A stretch of DNA of 64,000 nt, taken from assembly GCA_028274465.1 (NCBI GenBank), contig CM051457.1:74064496-74128495 (forward strand). The letters run 5' to 3'. Origin of the DNA: Plantago ovata. Lineage: Eukaryota > Streptophyta > Magnoliopsida > Lamiales > Plantaginaceae. The notes under the pieces were generated by a model. It was not told the origin of the DNA. It saw only the letters and a list, made by a program, of their open reading frames with translations, and made no database searches. Within the stretch, counting starts at the first letter, position 1; each line of letters begins with the position of its first letter. A program made the position numbers and the translations under genes. Positions 32,750-44,539 of this stretch are shown piece by piece.

Positions 32750-34021
32750 GGTACCTAGAATAACCTTATTAGATAACTTCAAGAGACAATGAGACTTAGA
32801 CTCGACTCCTAGACTCCAATACTCACTCAAGTAATCTCATGGTGAGTTTGAAGGCTTGCTAAAGTTCATATGAACAAATCGAGAAGCTTTAACACTTCGT
32901 ACGATAAATCCATACGAATCTAAACCAAGCAAACAAACTCTCCAATTAAATTACCCAACCAATCCAACTCATTCTCATGCAGTCACAACATCACCATAAT
33001 CATATCATAAGTCAAATTCAAGTCTAACAATCATCAAACAATTACATAGAAAAAATTCGAATCATAACATAACTCAAATTCAAGGCTAACAATCATCAAA
33101 CAATTACATAGAAAAAATTCGAATCACTAGAGTTCATCATAAATCAAGAGGAGCGAAATTCGAATTTAGACATCACATCTAGTAAGAAACATGCTCAATA
33201 ATCATTATCAAACTCTAATTCACCAATGCAAAACACAATTGAAGCTAATTAAGATGAAATCCCAAATTCAAGAAAGTTAGGGTTCATGAGAGGTACCTTT
33301 GATTCCTTGTTATGGATGCTTCAAACGTGAAATTTGATCAGTTTAGATGATAGAGGGGGTGATGGGCTTTGTAAAATGCACAAGATTGCAAGAATTGGTG
33401 GAGAATTGAGAGACATTGAGATTTTTGGGGTGCAAAATCGGCAATGGAGGAAGAAAAACGAAGTGGGGGGCTTTGAATCTCAAGTGCCCTGCTTGCTTTC
33501 GTAAAGAAAGCCAAGCGAAGCGCTTGGGCGTCCCAAGCGAAGCGCTTGGCAAGCGGTCCGCTTGGGAACTCCCAAGTGCTCCACTTGGATTTCCAGTAGG
33601 AATTTTCATTCCTACTGGAAATTCAAGCGGACCGCTTGGCCGCGCCAAGCGCTTCGCTTGGATGTCCAGTAAGAATGGGATTCTTACTGGAAATCCAAGC
33701 GGACCGCTTGGGCTTTCCAAGCGGTTCGCTAGGGACCTGAAGCTCCCAAATCCATTTTTTTCAACTTTTGCTAAATTTTCACCCCAAAAACCTTGTCTAA
33801 ACAACGAAACAAAATTTTAAACGTGCTTCTAATCTACATGCAATTACCTACAACCTCGGGTTGCCTCCCGACAAGCGCCTTCGTTTAAAAGTCGTTGGCT
33901 CGACTCATCTTAGCTCATGCGGGATCAATTTTGCATCGGGTACTAGACTTCCCCGTCCAAGTGCTCTTCAAAGCACTAAGTCCCTGCACATCTTGACGAA
34001 CATAAAGAGGACCAAAGAATC
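32750..34021 (-). other. C2 spacer between protease and ORF2
   Basis: No ORF. It contains a conserved hairpin TCGGG, loop AGGCAA, CCCGA (33871-33856 on the minus strand), a palindrome cluster (33490-33735, with CAAGCGGACCGCTTG twice), and an AT-rich stretch (32840-33300) with a repeated 50-bp unit around AACAATCATCAAACAATTACA (33027 and 33088). It probably contains the 5' UTR of ORF2. Confidence 0.6.
33490..33735. repeat. Palindrome cluster upstream of C2 ORF2
   Basis: At least six CCAAGCG or AAGCGGNCCGCTT arms, including two perfect CAAGCGGACCGCTTG copies (about 33624 and 33697). It is flanked by a short inverted pair of the type TTCCAGTAGGAAT and ATTCCTACTGGAA at 33590-33622, and a second, ATTCTTACTGGAA type, near 33670-33695. 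The third place in this element where the family palindrome occurs. Confidence 0.8.
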
Positions 34022-34554
34022 CTACAAGTTCGTTAGTATCAACATAAGCACATGAATTAAGGCTCGCAACGTATGTTGCTTTCCATTTACCTCGAAGCTA
34101 CATGTACGACGGTACATGTCTATCACCATATGTACTTTGTTGATGAAGGCTCTACCCAAAAGAACCACATCCTTGAGCTTTGCGGAGGATGTAGGCATGA
34201 CAATGAAGTTCGTCTTGACCTCTACACCGGCGTCTCTTACCACTAGATTCTCGATCACACCCAATGGCTTCTTCATAGACCCATCCGCTAATTGCACCAT
34301 GCACTTCATTGGTCTTAAACCAGACAAACCCGACTCTTCGTACACGTTCAAAGGTATGACATTCACACCCGCTCCCGTGTCTAGAGTCGCCACTATTCCA
34401 TCCTTCTTACCCAAGCCGATTCCCACATCAAAGCTCTCTTGGATAGGCACTTCCACCATATCCACCAACTCATCCTCAGACGATGAGTTTTCATTCACTT
34501 CCTCCACTATCGCATCAGATTGTGCGACCACTTTCTCTTCCACAACTACCTTAG
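34022..34554 (-). pseudogene. C2 aspartic protease fragment
   Basis: Contains the retroviral-type protease active site TLDTGAGVNVIPLNVYE, then MVQLADGSMKKPLGVIEN and the flap/C-terminal block VVLLGRAFINKVHMVIDMY. It is closest to the protease of E, and unlike the DLGAS type of F. Upstream gag is missing: the frame runs straight into LTR sequence at 34555, giving a chimeric 220-codon frame (34684-34022). It ends at 34022 without RT. Confidence 0.85.
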
Positions 34555-35061
34555 GATCAGATCTAAGAAGGAAAATCCGAAAACGTAACCGCTGCCAAGC
34601 GGACCGCTTGGAGAAGCCAAGCGGAGCGCTTGGCAAGCGAAGCGCTTCGGGCACTCCAAGCGCTTCGCTTAGCTTCTGTGCCAAAGCTCTTGGAAATTGA
34701 AGCGGAGCGCTTCACTATTCCAGGCGCTTAGCTTGGCTTCTGGGCAGATTGTTGTCTTCAAACTCAATCTTTTTGCCCTCGCATGGCCCTTGGGTGCCTT
34801 GGACTCATCCTTCTCGATGATTATTGATGCTCAAACACTTACGAACAAGCCACGGAGATTGGAGAACTTCAACGGGGCCATCTTTTCCATCAAAAAGGCT
34901 CGTTTTTAGCTCCAAAAACGCCGTTTCGTACCTAAGTGCCTGAAAATGCAGAAAACACAAAACGTGACACTATTCTACAAAACTAACCAAAAAACAAGGC
35001 TAGAAGATAGAAAAAGAAGGTAAAAAAGACAAGATGAACGCGTCAAAATACGTTCATCAGT
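34555..35061 (-). repeat. Truncated 5' LTR piece of C2
   Basis: 507 bp equal to the outer part of the C LTR (from GATCAGATCTAAG to CGTTCATCA). The remaining 900 bp are replaced by protease sequence, so this is a deletion junction, not an LTR end. Confidence 0.9.
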
Positions 35062-35757
35062 ATCGCTTTCATATTTACATTACACCTGGCATGCAGCATG
35101 TCATATCTCTATTTCTGTCTGTATTGATATTAAACATGTCCCCTCGGATAGATGACCGATCACATAGATAGTGGGAGCTATGTTAGTTATTATCTATCCC
35201 AAACTCTCCCTAGTCGAGGTTCATCTCGGATGTAGGGGTCTGAATGAACCAGACGAGACTAGTATGCGTGGAGGTTATACTTGTTGGAGCAAGTGTGAGC
35301 CGATCCCACGGCCACGGAACGGATTGTTGGACAATCGAGAAACGTTTCCATAACTGCGCATAGTTGTTCGAAGAAGGATTATCGAACAATGGAAGTACCC
35401 ACCGGACACTCCCATCGATGTATACTCTACACCGAAGTGTCTATGGGAACCAGTAAGTTGTCGAAGTGATGCCAGTCGTCCTTTGGACTTACAGGACTTT
35501 ATCATCACATTTGTTGCCCCATATCGTTGGTGGACCCGTCGATGTCAGCTCTGAATAAGAAGTTGACCTAAGACACGATCCAGGATTATGGCTACATACA
35601 AATGGGGATGATAAGTCTTTCTGTGAAGGATTCATCCCTCATGTGTAGCACAGGAGAGCACTGCTCATAGTTGTTCATAGTTGTGATTGGTAAAACCGCT
35701 GGCCAGGAGAGCACTGCTCATAGTCGTTCATAGGTGTGATTGGTAAAACAGCTCTAG
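35062..35757 (+). repeat. D 3' LTR, duplicated segment
   Basis: Starts with GTATCGC right after C2 and matches 37418 to about 38060 at most positions. It ends in two 53-bp units (35652-35704 and 35705-35757) and then meets C3 gag sequence. Because both copies begin with the same GTATC next to a C-family LTR end, this is a duplicated junction. Confidence 0.82.
35652..35757 (+). repeat. 53-bp tandem duplication at the D/C3 junction
   Basis: Two units start AGGAGAGCACTGCTCATAG at 35652 and 35705. The other D copy (about 38010) has one. The second unit runs into the gag start of C3. Confidence 0.8.
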
Positions 35758-37417
35758 ATGCTACTCCTGCAAACTCGAGATTCAAATTCCTCCTTCTCCT
35801 TTGAAACAAACGATCGATCTCGTCTACAAAAGGTTCAATAATAGGTCCACCCATTCGGGTTCTAGGCATGCACTCACCTGAAATACAAGATAGTGAGTAT
35901 CTCAAGCAAAAAGAAACAAAAACAGAAATGAGACAAAGAAGAGATGTTGGCTGAAAATACCAAAACCAAAACACCAACCAAAGGAGTTAAGTCCCCGGCA
36001 ACGGCGCCAAATTGATGATGTCGTTTTTCACCAATTAAATTTGTTTTAAAAGCCTAAGAACACTTATCACTACACAAACTAGAGTGCAATGGCAAGTTGT
36101 CCCCGAGTGTCGTTCTCTCGGGACCTAACGTGGTTTTGCTTGGGGTTTTTGCAAGTAAATTCAGTCAACGAGTTCAAATGTTTAGAGAATCGTTTCCTTT
36201 GAACAATAGCAACGAGAAATCAGATTGATGTAAGCAAGTTTGTAAAACGGTTGGTGGTAGAAATCAAATACACATGCATGGGTTACGTATATGCTCACAA
36301 GTTCAGTGCGTAGAACCTTCGATCAAGTCTGCTAAGCAACTCGTCTAGGCAAATTTAAGACACACATCATGAAAGATCACTATCAATACTTTAGAGGTGC
36401 TTGTCACCAACACCATTTATCTAGCATGCTGCGAATCTCTAACATACAACCCTATAGCTTTCATTGACCAACAGTTTGTCACTATACTCAATTCGAATAT
36501 ATTTTATAGGCAACTAAGAATCATATGAAGGGATTTGCAGCAAGATTGAATAACAATCTCATGTAAGCATAAACATAACCCATAGCATGCATATTCTACA
36601 TTCTACCACCAACACAAAAGATTTAGCTACTCATATTCATCAACATAGATACCAATTCATATGAATAATAATCAGAATACATCATATCAAACTACAAGAC
36701 AAGAGAGTGATACAATTTACCACCAAAGCTGTCACTAATCGGTGGAAAGCAAAGAAAACCTCTCCGTAGATGATTACAAAGGATGAATCCCAATCAAAAC
36801 CTTGAATCCCAAGCTAAAATACAATGTAATCTGAGTTTTCTCTGAGTTTTGGGGCTTAGGAGCTCTCCAAAACGAAGTTACCGTTCAAAAGATATTCAAA
36901 AAATGATCAAAGATCAGATCTAAGAAGGAAAATCCGAAAACGTAACCGCTCCCAAGCGGACCGCTTGGAGAAGCCAAGCGGAGCGCTTGGCAAGCGAAGC
37001 GCTTCGGGCACTCCAAGCGCTTCGCTTGGCTTCTGTGCCAAAGCTCTTGGAAATTGAAGCGGAGCGCTTCACTATTTCAGGCGCTTAGCTTGGCTCTTGG
37101 GCTGATTTTTGTCTTCAAACTCAATCGTTTTGCCCTCGCATGGCCCTCGGGTGCCTTGGACTCATCCTTCTCGATGCTTATTGATGCTCAAACACTTACG
37201 AACAAGCCACGGAGATTGGGGAACTTCAACGGGGCCATCTTTTCCATCAAAAAGGCTCGTTTTTAGCTCCAAAAACGCCGTTTCGTACCTAAGTGCCTGA
37301 AAATGCAGAAAACACAAAACGTGACACTATTCTACAAAACTAACCAAAAAACAAGGCTAGAAGATAGCAAAAGAAGGTAAAAAAGACAAGATGAACGCGT
37401 CAAAAATACGTTCATCA
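35758..37417 (-). mobile_element. C3: 5' part of a C-family element (LTR, PBS, gag start)
   Basis: Full 5' LTR (37417-36013), PBS (36009-35992), leader, and gag start at ATG 35869 (MPRTRMGGPIIEPFVDEID, then a FQRRRR stretch). It stops at the D junction at about 35758. It carries the piece missing from C2 and has the same GTATC flank on its right, so C2 and C3 probably derive from one insertion by tandem duplication and deletion. Confidence 0.85.
36013..37417 (-). repeat. 5' LTR of C3
   Basis: 1405 bp, TGATGATGTCG...CGTTCATCA; palindrome cluster at about 36945-37095. Confidence 0.93.
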
Positions 37418-39050
37418 GTATCGCTTTTATATTTACATTACACCAGGCATGCAGCATGTCATATCTCTATTACTGTCGGTATTGATATTAAACATGTCCC
37501 CTTGGATAGATGACCGATCACACAGATAGTGGGAGCTATGTGAGTTATTATCTATCCCAAACTCTCCCTAGTCGAGGTTCATCTCGGATGTAGGGGTCTG
37601 AATGAAACAGACGAGACTAGTATGCGTGGAGGTTATACTTGTTGGAGCAAGTGTGAGCCGATCCCACGGCCACGGAACGGAATGTTGGACAATCGAGAAA
37701 CGTTTCCATAACTGCGCATAGTTGTTCGAAGAAGGATTATCGAACAATGGAAGTACCCACCGGACACTCCAATCGATGTATACTCTACACCGAAGTGTCT
37801 ATGGGAACCAGTAAGTTGTCGAAGTGATGCCAGTCGTCCTTTGGACTTACAGGACTTTATCATCACATTTGTTGCCCCATATCCTTGGTGGACCCGTCGA
37901 TGTCAGCTCTGAATAAGAAGTTGACCTAAGACATGATCCAGGATTATCGCTACATACAAATGGGGATGATAAGTGATTCTGTGAAGGATTCATCTCTCAA
38001 GTGTAGCACAGGAGAGTACTGCTCATAGTCTGCATAGTTGTGTTGGTAAAGTCACTCGCCAGTGCAAATGATATATTATGATGGTCATAAGTATATCTTA
38101 GTAACCAAGCAACTCCCTGAGACGCCCGTGGATGTATTATTGGGATAGACACTTCATCGATCCTAGATACATTCGACCAAGTCAGATGAAGGGACGTTAC
38201 CATCGCCGCGTTGAGCGCAACAGACTTCGCAACGAAAGGGTTTGCTTTGATAAACCTCTCAAACGTCCTCATGTATTAATATTGCAAATGGAACCGTCTA
38301 GGAATTCCATGTTGCCTAGTCTAGGACTTGCTTAATACGATGAGGCCCTATGGGTCACACTATGTGGTGATTCAGCTTATCAGAATATCCATGAAGATGA
38401 AATCGCAATTAGTTTGGAATTAATTGTGATTGATGGATTATAATTGATTTGGAATTAATTATAATATTTGGTGGCTCAATTAATGATTTGGAATTATTAA
38501 TTGAATTGGCTAATTAATTATATTTTATGTAAATACAATTAAAGATTATATTTTGGAAATATAATAGAGGTTTGATTTGAAAGGATATGTTAATTTAGAA
38601 TTAACATATGCACTTGGGCAAAATCTACTTGGAGTTTGAACTGCCTTAGAACTATAAGTGGGTCCCAAAATTGAGACCCACCTATCTCCCGTAGGAGAGG
38701 CGCGCGTGCGCGCATAGATGAGATAGGGGAAGGAGTTCGACTCCTTCCTCCATTAGAAGTCCAAGGGATAAGTTAGATTTTCCTGATTGAGTTTTAATTT
38801 GATTGGGAATGAATCTAGACTTGATATTGGTTTCCTAGTGCGATAAGAATTAGATTCTTATTCCTTTACGAAGTCTAATTGCTTATGCTTTAGGATTCTA
38901 TTGACTACTATATATAGTAGACTTTTAGAGGGCTTTCGATATAGTTTTACACACACAGTTTACTACCCAGTTTTCTTAGAGAAAATAAAAAGCTCTCCCC
39001 TCCTCTAAATAGCCACACGCGCGCGCCACCTCACCGGAGGAATCACCGCC
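37418..39050 (+). repeat. D 3' LTR, main segment
   Basis: Continues D from GTATC to the F insertion at 39051. It includes an AT-rich run with repeats of TTTGGAATTAATT (38410-38500), a TATA palindrome (38905-38920) and short CG-alternating stretches (38699-38714 and 39018-39027). No coding sequence. Confidence 0.82.
38905..38920 (+). promoter_or_regulatory. TATA palindrome in the D LTR
   Basis: CTACTATATATAGTAG is a perfect 16-bp palindrome with a TATA box at its centre, the best core-promoter candidate in this LTR. Transcription start would fall near 38940. Confidence 0.55.
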
Positions 39051-40362
39051 TCATGAACCGAGATTTGTCGGGTCCCGATTCAAGCAAATAAATTTGTTAT
39101 TTAGCCAAAGACAATTCACAACTACAACGAAAACCGTAGTGTAGCAGTAGAATGACCTCGAGTGTCGTTCTCTAAGGACTATAACTAGCTTTATCTATTT
39201 AACTAAAGAATATAAAAACAGCAGACGGTATAGCAAAGGTTTTTCTAACAGATAATGGAGATTGGTGATAGTATGATCCTTCAAAGCATAACGGGTTAAT
39301 AATCATGCGTAAATTCCTCGGTTTTGCATGGAGATCTTTGATCAATCAATTGTCCTGTTGTAATTATTAAACACTACGATGATATAGATACTGACAAGTC
39401 AAACACTATTATCCAATTGTGTTCCGTAATTATTCAACACAACGAAGATATAGATATGCATAGGTCGATGAGGGTCCAATTGTGCATAATAATTAATCAA
39501 CATACGAAGATATAGGTTGCGCCTGATCAACGAAATAAAACAATAACACGGAGTATAATGCGCGATATAGCCATTAGCATGATTATCAACCCTTCGCTAA
39601 GAATTCACATACTACAACCAACGATAAGTTTAGCTACTCATAGTGTCATGCAATCAACAAAAATCATAGAAGAAAACATGTTGAAAGATATATAAAAATA
39701 AGTAGAATAAACCGTAAGATACAATGTTACCAAAGGTTGTCAGTCTCCGAAGAATCGCGATCTTACAAGCTCCAAACTGCTATGAAAAAGTGTCTCCTAA
39801 GCTACGAACCCCAGAACAGGCTCTGGGAAGTTCCTACCTAAAACTACAGAGAAAGGTGAGAGAATAGGTCTGGAAAAGTATGAATTTCGGAGAAAAACTG
39901 AGCAACTATATATAGGCCTCGAATTTGTGTGGGGCGAAGGGCCCCACACACCGGGCGATTCGCCCGGTGTGGGGCGATTTGCTCCACGTCCCGGGCGATT
40001 CGCCCGGGAGTAAAATTCGCGGAATTCCGCATTTTCGACGCGTTTTTGGATTTCTTCCCCTTTTCCGACTCGGTTTCTGACTTCTAATGGCCTTCTAACC
40101 TCCAGATTCGACCCCTAGACTCCAAATCCTATTCGGAAACCTTCAGATACTCCAAATAGGCTTCTGGAACACCAATTCCTTGTCAACTTCAATATAATTG
40201 CCCGGAAATTCTCGTTTTTCAACCAAAACCTGTAAAATAAAATTTAAAGGGAAACGTGACACTATTCTAATAAAATGCACTAAAATATAGCTAAATTAAC
40301 ATAGAGGATAGCTAAAATAGGTGAAAAAGACTCAAATGAAAGTGTAAAATACACATTCATCA
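39051..40362 (-). repeat. 3' LTR of F
   Basis: 1312 bp. TATATATA at 39907-39914 (minus strand) and a GC palindrome cluster at 39930-40015 containing CCGGGCGATTCGCCCGG. PPT (40363-40376) and hairpin (40384-40397) follow. Confidence 0.92.
39930..40015. repeat. GGGCGATTCGCCC palindrome cluster of F LTRs
   Basis: CCGGGCGATTCGCCCGG and CCCGGGCGATTCGCCCGGG are inverted repeats around AT; a weaker copy lies between. The matching cluster in the other LTR is at 49545-49630. Related ones in E are at 63018-63065 (LTR) and 59643-59690 (internal). Confidence 0.85.
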
Positions 40363-41880
40363 AACTCCCCAAACCGAACCTTTGCTTGTCCTCAAGCAAC
40401 TAAGCTAGACTCTAATGCAAAAAACAATGCAACACAAAAAATGGAGTCTCATGCCAAATAAAATGAATTAATCTACTGAATCTATCAAATAACGTATGAA
40501 CAAAAAAAACATATAAATCAAAGCATGAATATAGGTTGAAGAATACCTCGATTGACTTATACACACCCACATAAGCACTTATGTCAAGACAAGATAGTCT
40601 CTCATAACATTCTCTACCTGGACCTAGTCAGTGACGACGTAATGAAGCATGCTAAGATACGAATGGTTGTCCCATGCCTATGAAACTGAGGACTTACTGC
40701 TGTTCACCAAGTTTAAGACTTTCCCTCAAAGAGGTCGAACCAGTATTGGCTCTCATCAAACGTAGGAGGGTTCCCTATAAAAGATAACAATCCCCTATTC
40801 TACCCATCTCTCAAGTAAAGTCTTAAGCTATTCACCACTTCCTGAATGGCAGGACGAGGGTGGTCTAGAACAGATGACACTAAAAAACAAAAGACAAAAA
40901 ATAGAAAATTACAACACGATTACGAACATAACAAGAATTTGGAAAATGAGACACAACACTTTGCTAAACTCCTATTTGGCTTTTCCTTTTCGGACCCTTC
41001 TTTGCTTTTTTGGGGTCTTTTCTTTTTTTTTTTTTTCTTTTTTTTTCTTTCCAGTTTCTTTCTTTTTCTTTTTTCCCGGAATTTTTTCTTTCTCTTTTTT
41101 TTCGTTTTTTTTAGCCAACAGTAGCATAACGAAAAAGAAACAAAATGACTCACACGACTTCCCCAAACCTATTCGAAAGAATAGGTTGGAGTACAAAATT
41201 TACGGAAAAGGAAAAATTAACTCACAACACGGGAATGAAAAACGAAAACAAGTCTATGATGGTGCAACCCCCTCCCCAAACCTATTCGGAAGAATAGCTT
41301 ATAAACAAAGGATCACACATCCTCACACTACCTCCTTCCTAGGCATTTAGGAATCTCAAAGCATGGTGAAGACTTGTTGCCTCTTAGGTTCATAATTACA
41401 CGGGAAACCAACCATAAGACCCTAACATGCATCATCCTATTATAAAGGCCTTCGTGAACCGCAGTAGAGAAAACACCACTAAGTGATGTCGAGACTACCA
41501 AGCTTAATAAGTGTAATACATAAATGTGATAAGTCAAGCGATAAAAACCTCAAACAAATTCATAGAGATGAAGCATATGATTAAAGGCATAGTTAGTTGA
41601 TCTACCCAATAAAAAAGTTCAAAAAATTCGGCAATAAACTCCATATAAAACATGAAAAACTATCCTAGGAAAGCAGTAAACGTGCAAATGCAAAAAAATT
41701 TCACGAGTTATCATAAGCAAGGTAAGTATAGAGATAACCAGCGATAACCTCCTCCCCAAACCTGAACGTCGACGCTCGTCCCGAACGTCGAAAGTGGATC
41801 CAAGGTGGGAGCTAATGCTTGTATAAGTGACCTATAATACTCAATCAAACTCGTGAGAAAACTAAACAACAAAACACACT
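40363..41880 (-). other. F 3' non-coding region
   Basis: Runs from the integrase stop (about 41881) to the LTR. It has an internal PPT-like cassette (hairpin 41786-41774, then GTTTGGGGAGG to about 41750), two hairpins (41300-41279 and 41187-41166), a polypurine tract of about 90 bases (41112-41020) and blocks shared with C2 and E (for example around 40620, 40690, 40750 and 40860). No ORF2 equivalent is seen. Confidence 0.75.
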
Positions 41881-44539
41881 AATCTTCAGTGGAGACGGTA
41901 AGGGTAAGCTCAAGGTGATCAACCTCCCTTTGATCATGATGATGTCGTTTTTCACCAATTAAATTTGTTTAAAAGCCTAAGAACACTTATCACTACACAA
42001 ACTAGAGTGCAATGGAAAGTTTTCCCCGAGTGTCGTTCTCTCGGGACCTAACGTGGCTTTGTTTGAGGTTTTTGCTAGTAATTTTAGTCAACGAGTTCAA
42101 ATGTTTGTAGAATGGTTTCCTTTGAACAAGGCAACGAGAAATCAGATTGTTGTAAACAAGTTTGGAAAACGGTTGGTGGTAGAAATCAAATACACATGCA
42201 TGGGTTACGAATATGCTCACAAGTTCAGTGCGTAAAATCTTCGATCAAGTCTGCTAAGCAACTCGTCTAGGCAACTTTAAGACACACATCATGAAAGATC
42301 ACTATCAATACTTTAGAGGTGCTTGTCACCAACACCATTTATCTAGCATGCTGCAAATCTCTAACATACAATCCTATAGCTTTCATTGACCAAGATTTTG
42401 TCACTATACTCAATTCGAATATATTTTATAGGCAACTAAGAATCATATGAAGGGATTTGCAGCAAGATTGAATAACAATCTCATGTAAGCATAAACATAA
42501 CCCATAGCATGCATATTCTACATTCTACCACCAACACAAAAGATTTAGCTACTCATATTCATCAACATAGATACCAATTCATATGAATAATAATCAGAAT
42601 ACATCATATCAAACTACAAGACAAGAGAGTGATACAAGTTACCACCAAAGCTGTCACTAATCGGTGGAAAGCAAAGAAAACCTCTCCGTAGATGATTACA
42701 AAGGATGAATCCCAATCAAAACCTTGAATCCAAAGCTAAAATACAATGTAATCTGAGTTTTCTCTGAGTTTTGGGGCTTAGGAGCTCTCCAAAACGAAGT
42801 TACAGTTCAAAAGATATTAAAAAAATGATCAAAGATCAGATCTAAGAAGGAAAATCCGAATACGTAGCTGCTGCCAAGCGGACCGCTTGGAGAAGCCAAG
42901 CGGAGCGCTTGGCAAGCGAAGCGCTTCGACACTCCAAGCGCTTCGCTTGGCTTCTGTGCCGAAGCTCCGGGAATTTGAAGCGGAGCGCTTCACTATTCCA
43001 GGCGCTTAGCTTGGCTCCTGGGCAGATTTTCGTCTTCAAACTCAATCTTTTTGCCCTCGCATGGCCCTCGGGTGCCTTGGACTCATCCTTCTCGATGCTT
43101 ATTGATAATCAAACACTTACGAACAAGCCACGGAGATTGGGGAACTTCAACGGGGCCATCTTTTCCATCAAAAAGGCTCGTTTTTAGCTCCAAAAACGCC
43201 GTTTCATACCTAAGTGCCTGAAAATGCAGAAAACACAAAACGTGACACTATTCTACAAAACTAAAACAAGGCTAGAAGATAGCAAAAGAAGGTGAAAAAG
43301 ACAAGATGAACGCGTCAAAAATACGTTCATCAGATCACTAGATATCTCGAAGTATGGCTTCACTTGTTGGCCATTCACCTTGAAGGTATTGCCCATCTTT
43401 GGATCAAAGAGTTTTACAGCTCCATGGGGAGAAACTTCGATAATTTCGTACGGTCCATCCCAACGAGTACGGAGCTTTCCAGTAAATAGTCGAAGGCGAG
43501 AATTAAATACTAAAGCTTTTTGTCCAGTAATCAATTCCTTACGTACTATACCACGATCATGATACTTCTTAGTACGTTCCTTCTAGATCTTGGCATTTTC
43601 ATAAGCACCTAGTCGTAATTCATCAAGCTCATCTAGTTGCAACAATCGTTCCTCGCCAGCTTTCCCCATGTCAAGATTGAGTGCTTTTATGGCCCAATAT
43701 GCCTTATGTTCCAGTTCTACGGGAAGATGACATGCTTTCCCATACACAAGTTTGTATGGAGTGGTCCCGATCACCGTTTTGTAGGTAGTTCTGTATGCCC
43801 AAAGTGCATCATTCAATTTTCCTACCCAATCCTTCCTACTAGGCTTCACTACTCGTTCCAGGATCTTCTTGATTTGACGGTTGCTGACTTCGACTTGTCC
43901 CGACGTCTGTGGGTGATAAGGTGTAGCGATACTATGGTGGACATTGTATCTCTTAAGAAGGGAGGCAAACGTTCTATTGACGAAGTGTGACCCTCCATCA
44001 CTGATGATTGTCCTAGGGCACCCAAATCTCGAGAATATTACTTCCTTCAAGAACTTCATAACCACTGCGCCGTCATTTGTTTTTGTAGGAATTGCCTCCA
44101 CCCATTTAGTCACATAGTCCACTGCAACAAGAATGTATTCATAGCCTCCACTAGATGGAAATGGTCCCATGAAATCAATGCCCCATACATCGAAGGGTTC
44201 TACCACTAGATTCCCTTGAAGGGGCATTTCATCTTTCTTGCCAATACCACCACTTCGTTGACATGGGTCACAATTCTTCACAAAACTTCGGGCATCTTTG
44301 TATATTGTTGGCCAGAAAAATCCTGCTTGCAGTACCTTGCGTGCTGTTTTCAACCCACTGTAGTGTCCCCCACAATTAAGCTCATGGCAATGGCTCAGTA
44401 CACTTTGTTGCTCTTCTTGTGGCACGCATCTCCTTAGAATCCCATCAGCTCCTTCCTTGAATAGATGCGGATCATCCCATATATAAGTCCTGCATCGCTT
44501 GGCAAGAGCTCTCTTGTCTGAGGCTGAAAAGTTAGTGGG
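41881..44539 (-). pseudogene. F integrase (split by a solo LTR)
   Basis: HHCC zinc region ([13 protein letters not shown], then CDPCQRSG), catalytic core with D in GIDFMGPF, D in IISDGGSHF and E in [10 protein letters not shown], followed by the [13 protein letters not shown] block and the Gypsy C-terminal LRTRWDGPYEI. In-frame stop TAG at about 43580 just after YENAKI. The last codons lie left of the solo LTR C4 (41937-43332) and end at about 41881. No chromodomain is seen, as expected for this lineage. Confidence 0.9.
41937..43332 (-). mobile_element. C4: solo LTR of the C family
   Basis: 1396 bp with both ends intact and the duplication GATCA on each side (41932-41936 and 43333-43337). 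There is no internal sequence, so it arose by LTR-LTR recombination. It sits in the final codons of the F integrase. Palindrome cluster at about 42868-43020. Confidence 0.95.

Larger units (their letters stand above)
28463..35061 (-). mobile_element. Element C2: Athila-like non-autonomous element, rearranged 5' end
   Basis: Flanked by GTATC at 28458-28462 and 35062-35066. In element order (leftward): a truncated LTR piece (35061-34555), protease fragment (34554-34022), spacer, intact ORF2 (32749-31784), 3' region, PPT and full 3' LTR (29867-28463). There is no RT, RNase H or integrase. The missing LTR remainder, PBS and gag are explained by a deletion fusing LTR to protease at 34555; C3 at 35758-37417 carries just those parts. 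Confidence 0.88.

Noticed and set aside
38699-39030. CG-alternating stretches as Z-DNA or a CpG island
   Set aside because: Only 10-16 bases each, within an LTR; too short to claim.
40846-41350. Phe- and Lys-rich frames of up to 158 codons
   Set aside because: Translation of the polypyrimidine/polypurine tract; low complexity only.
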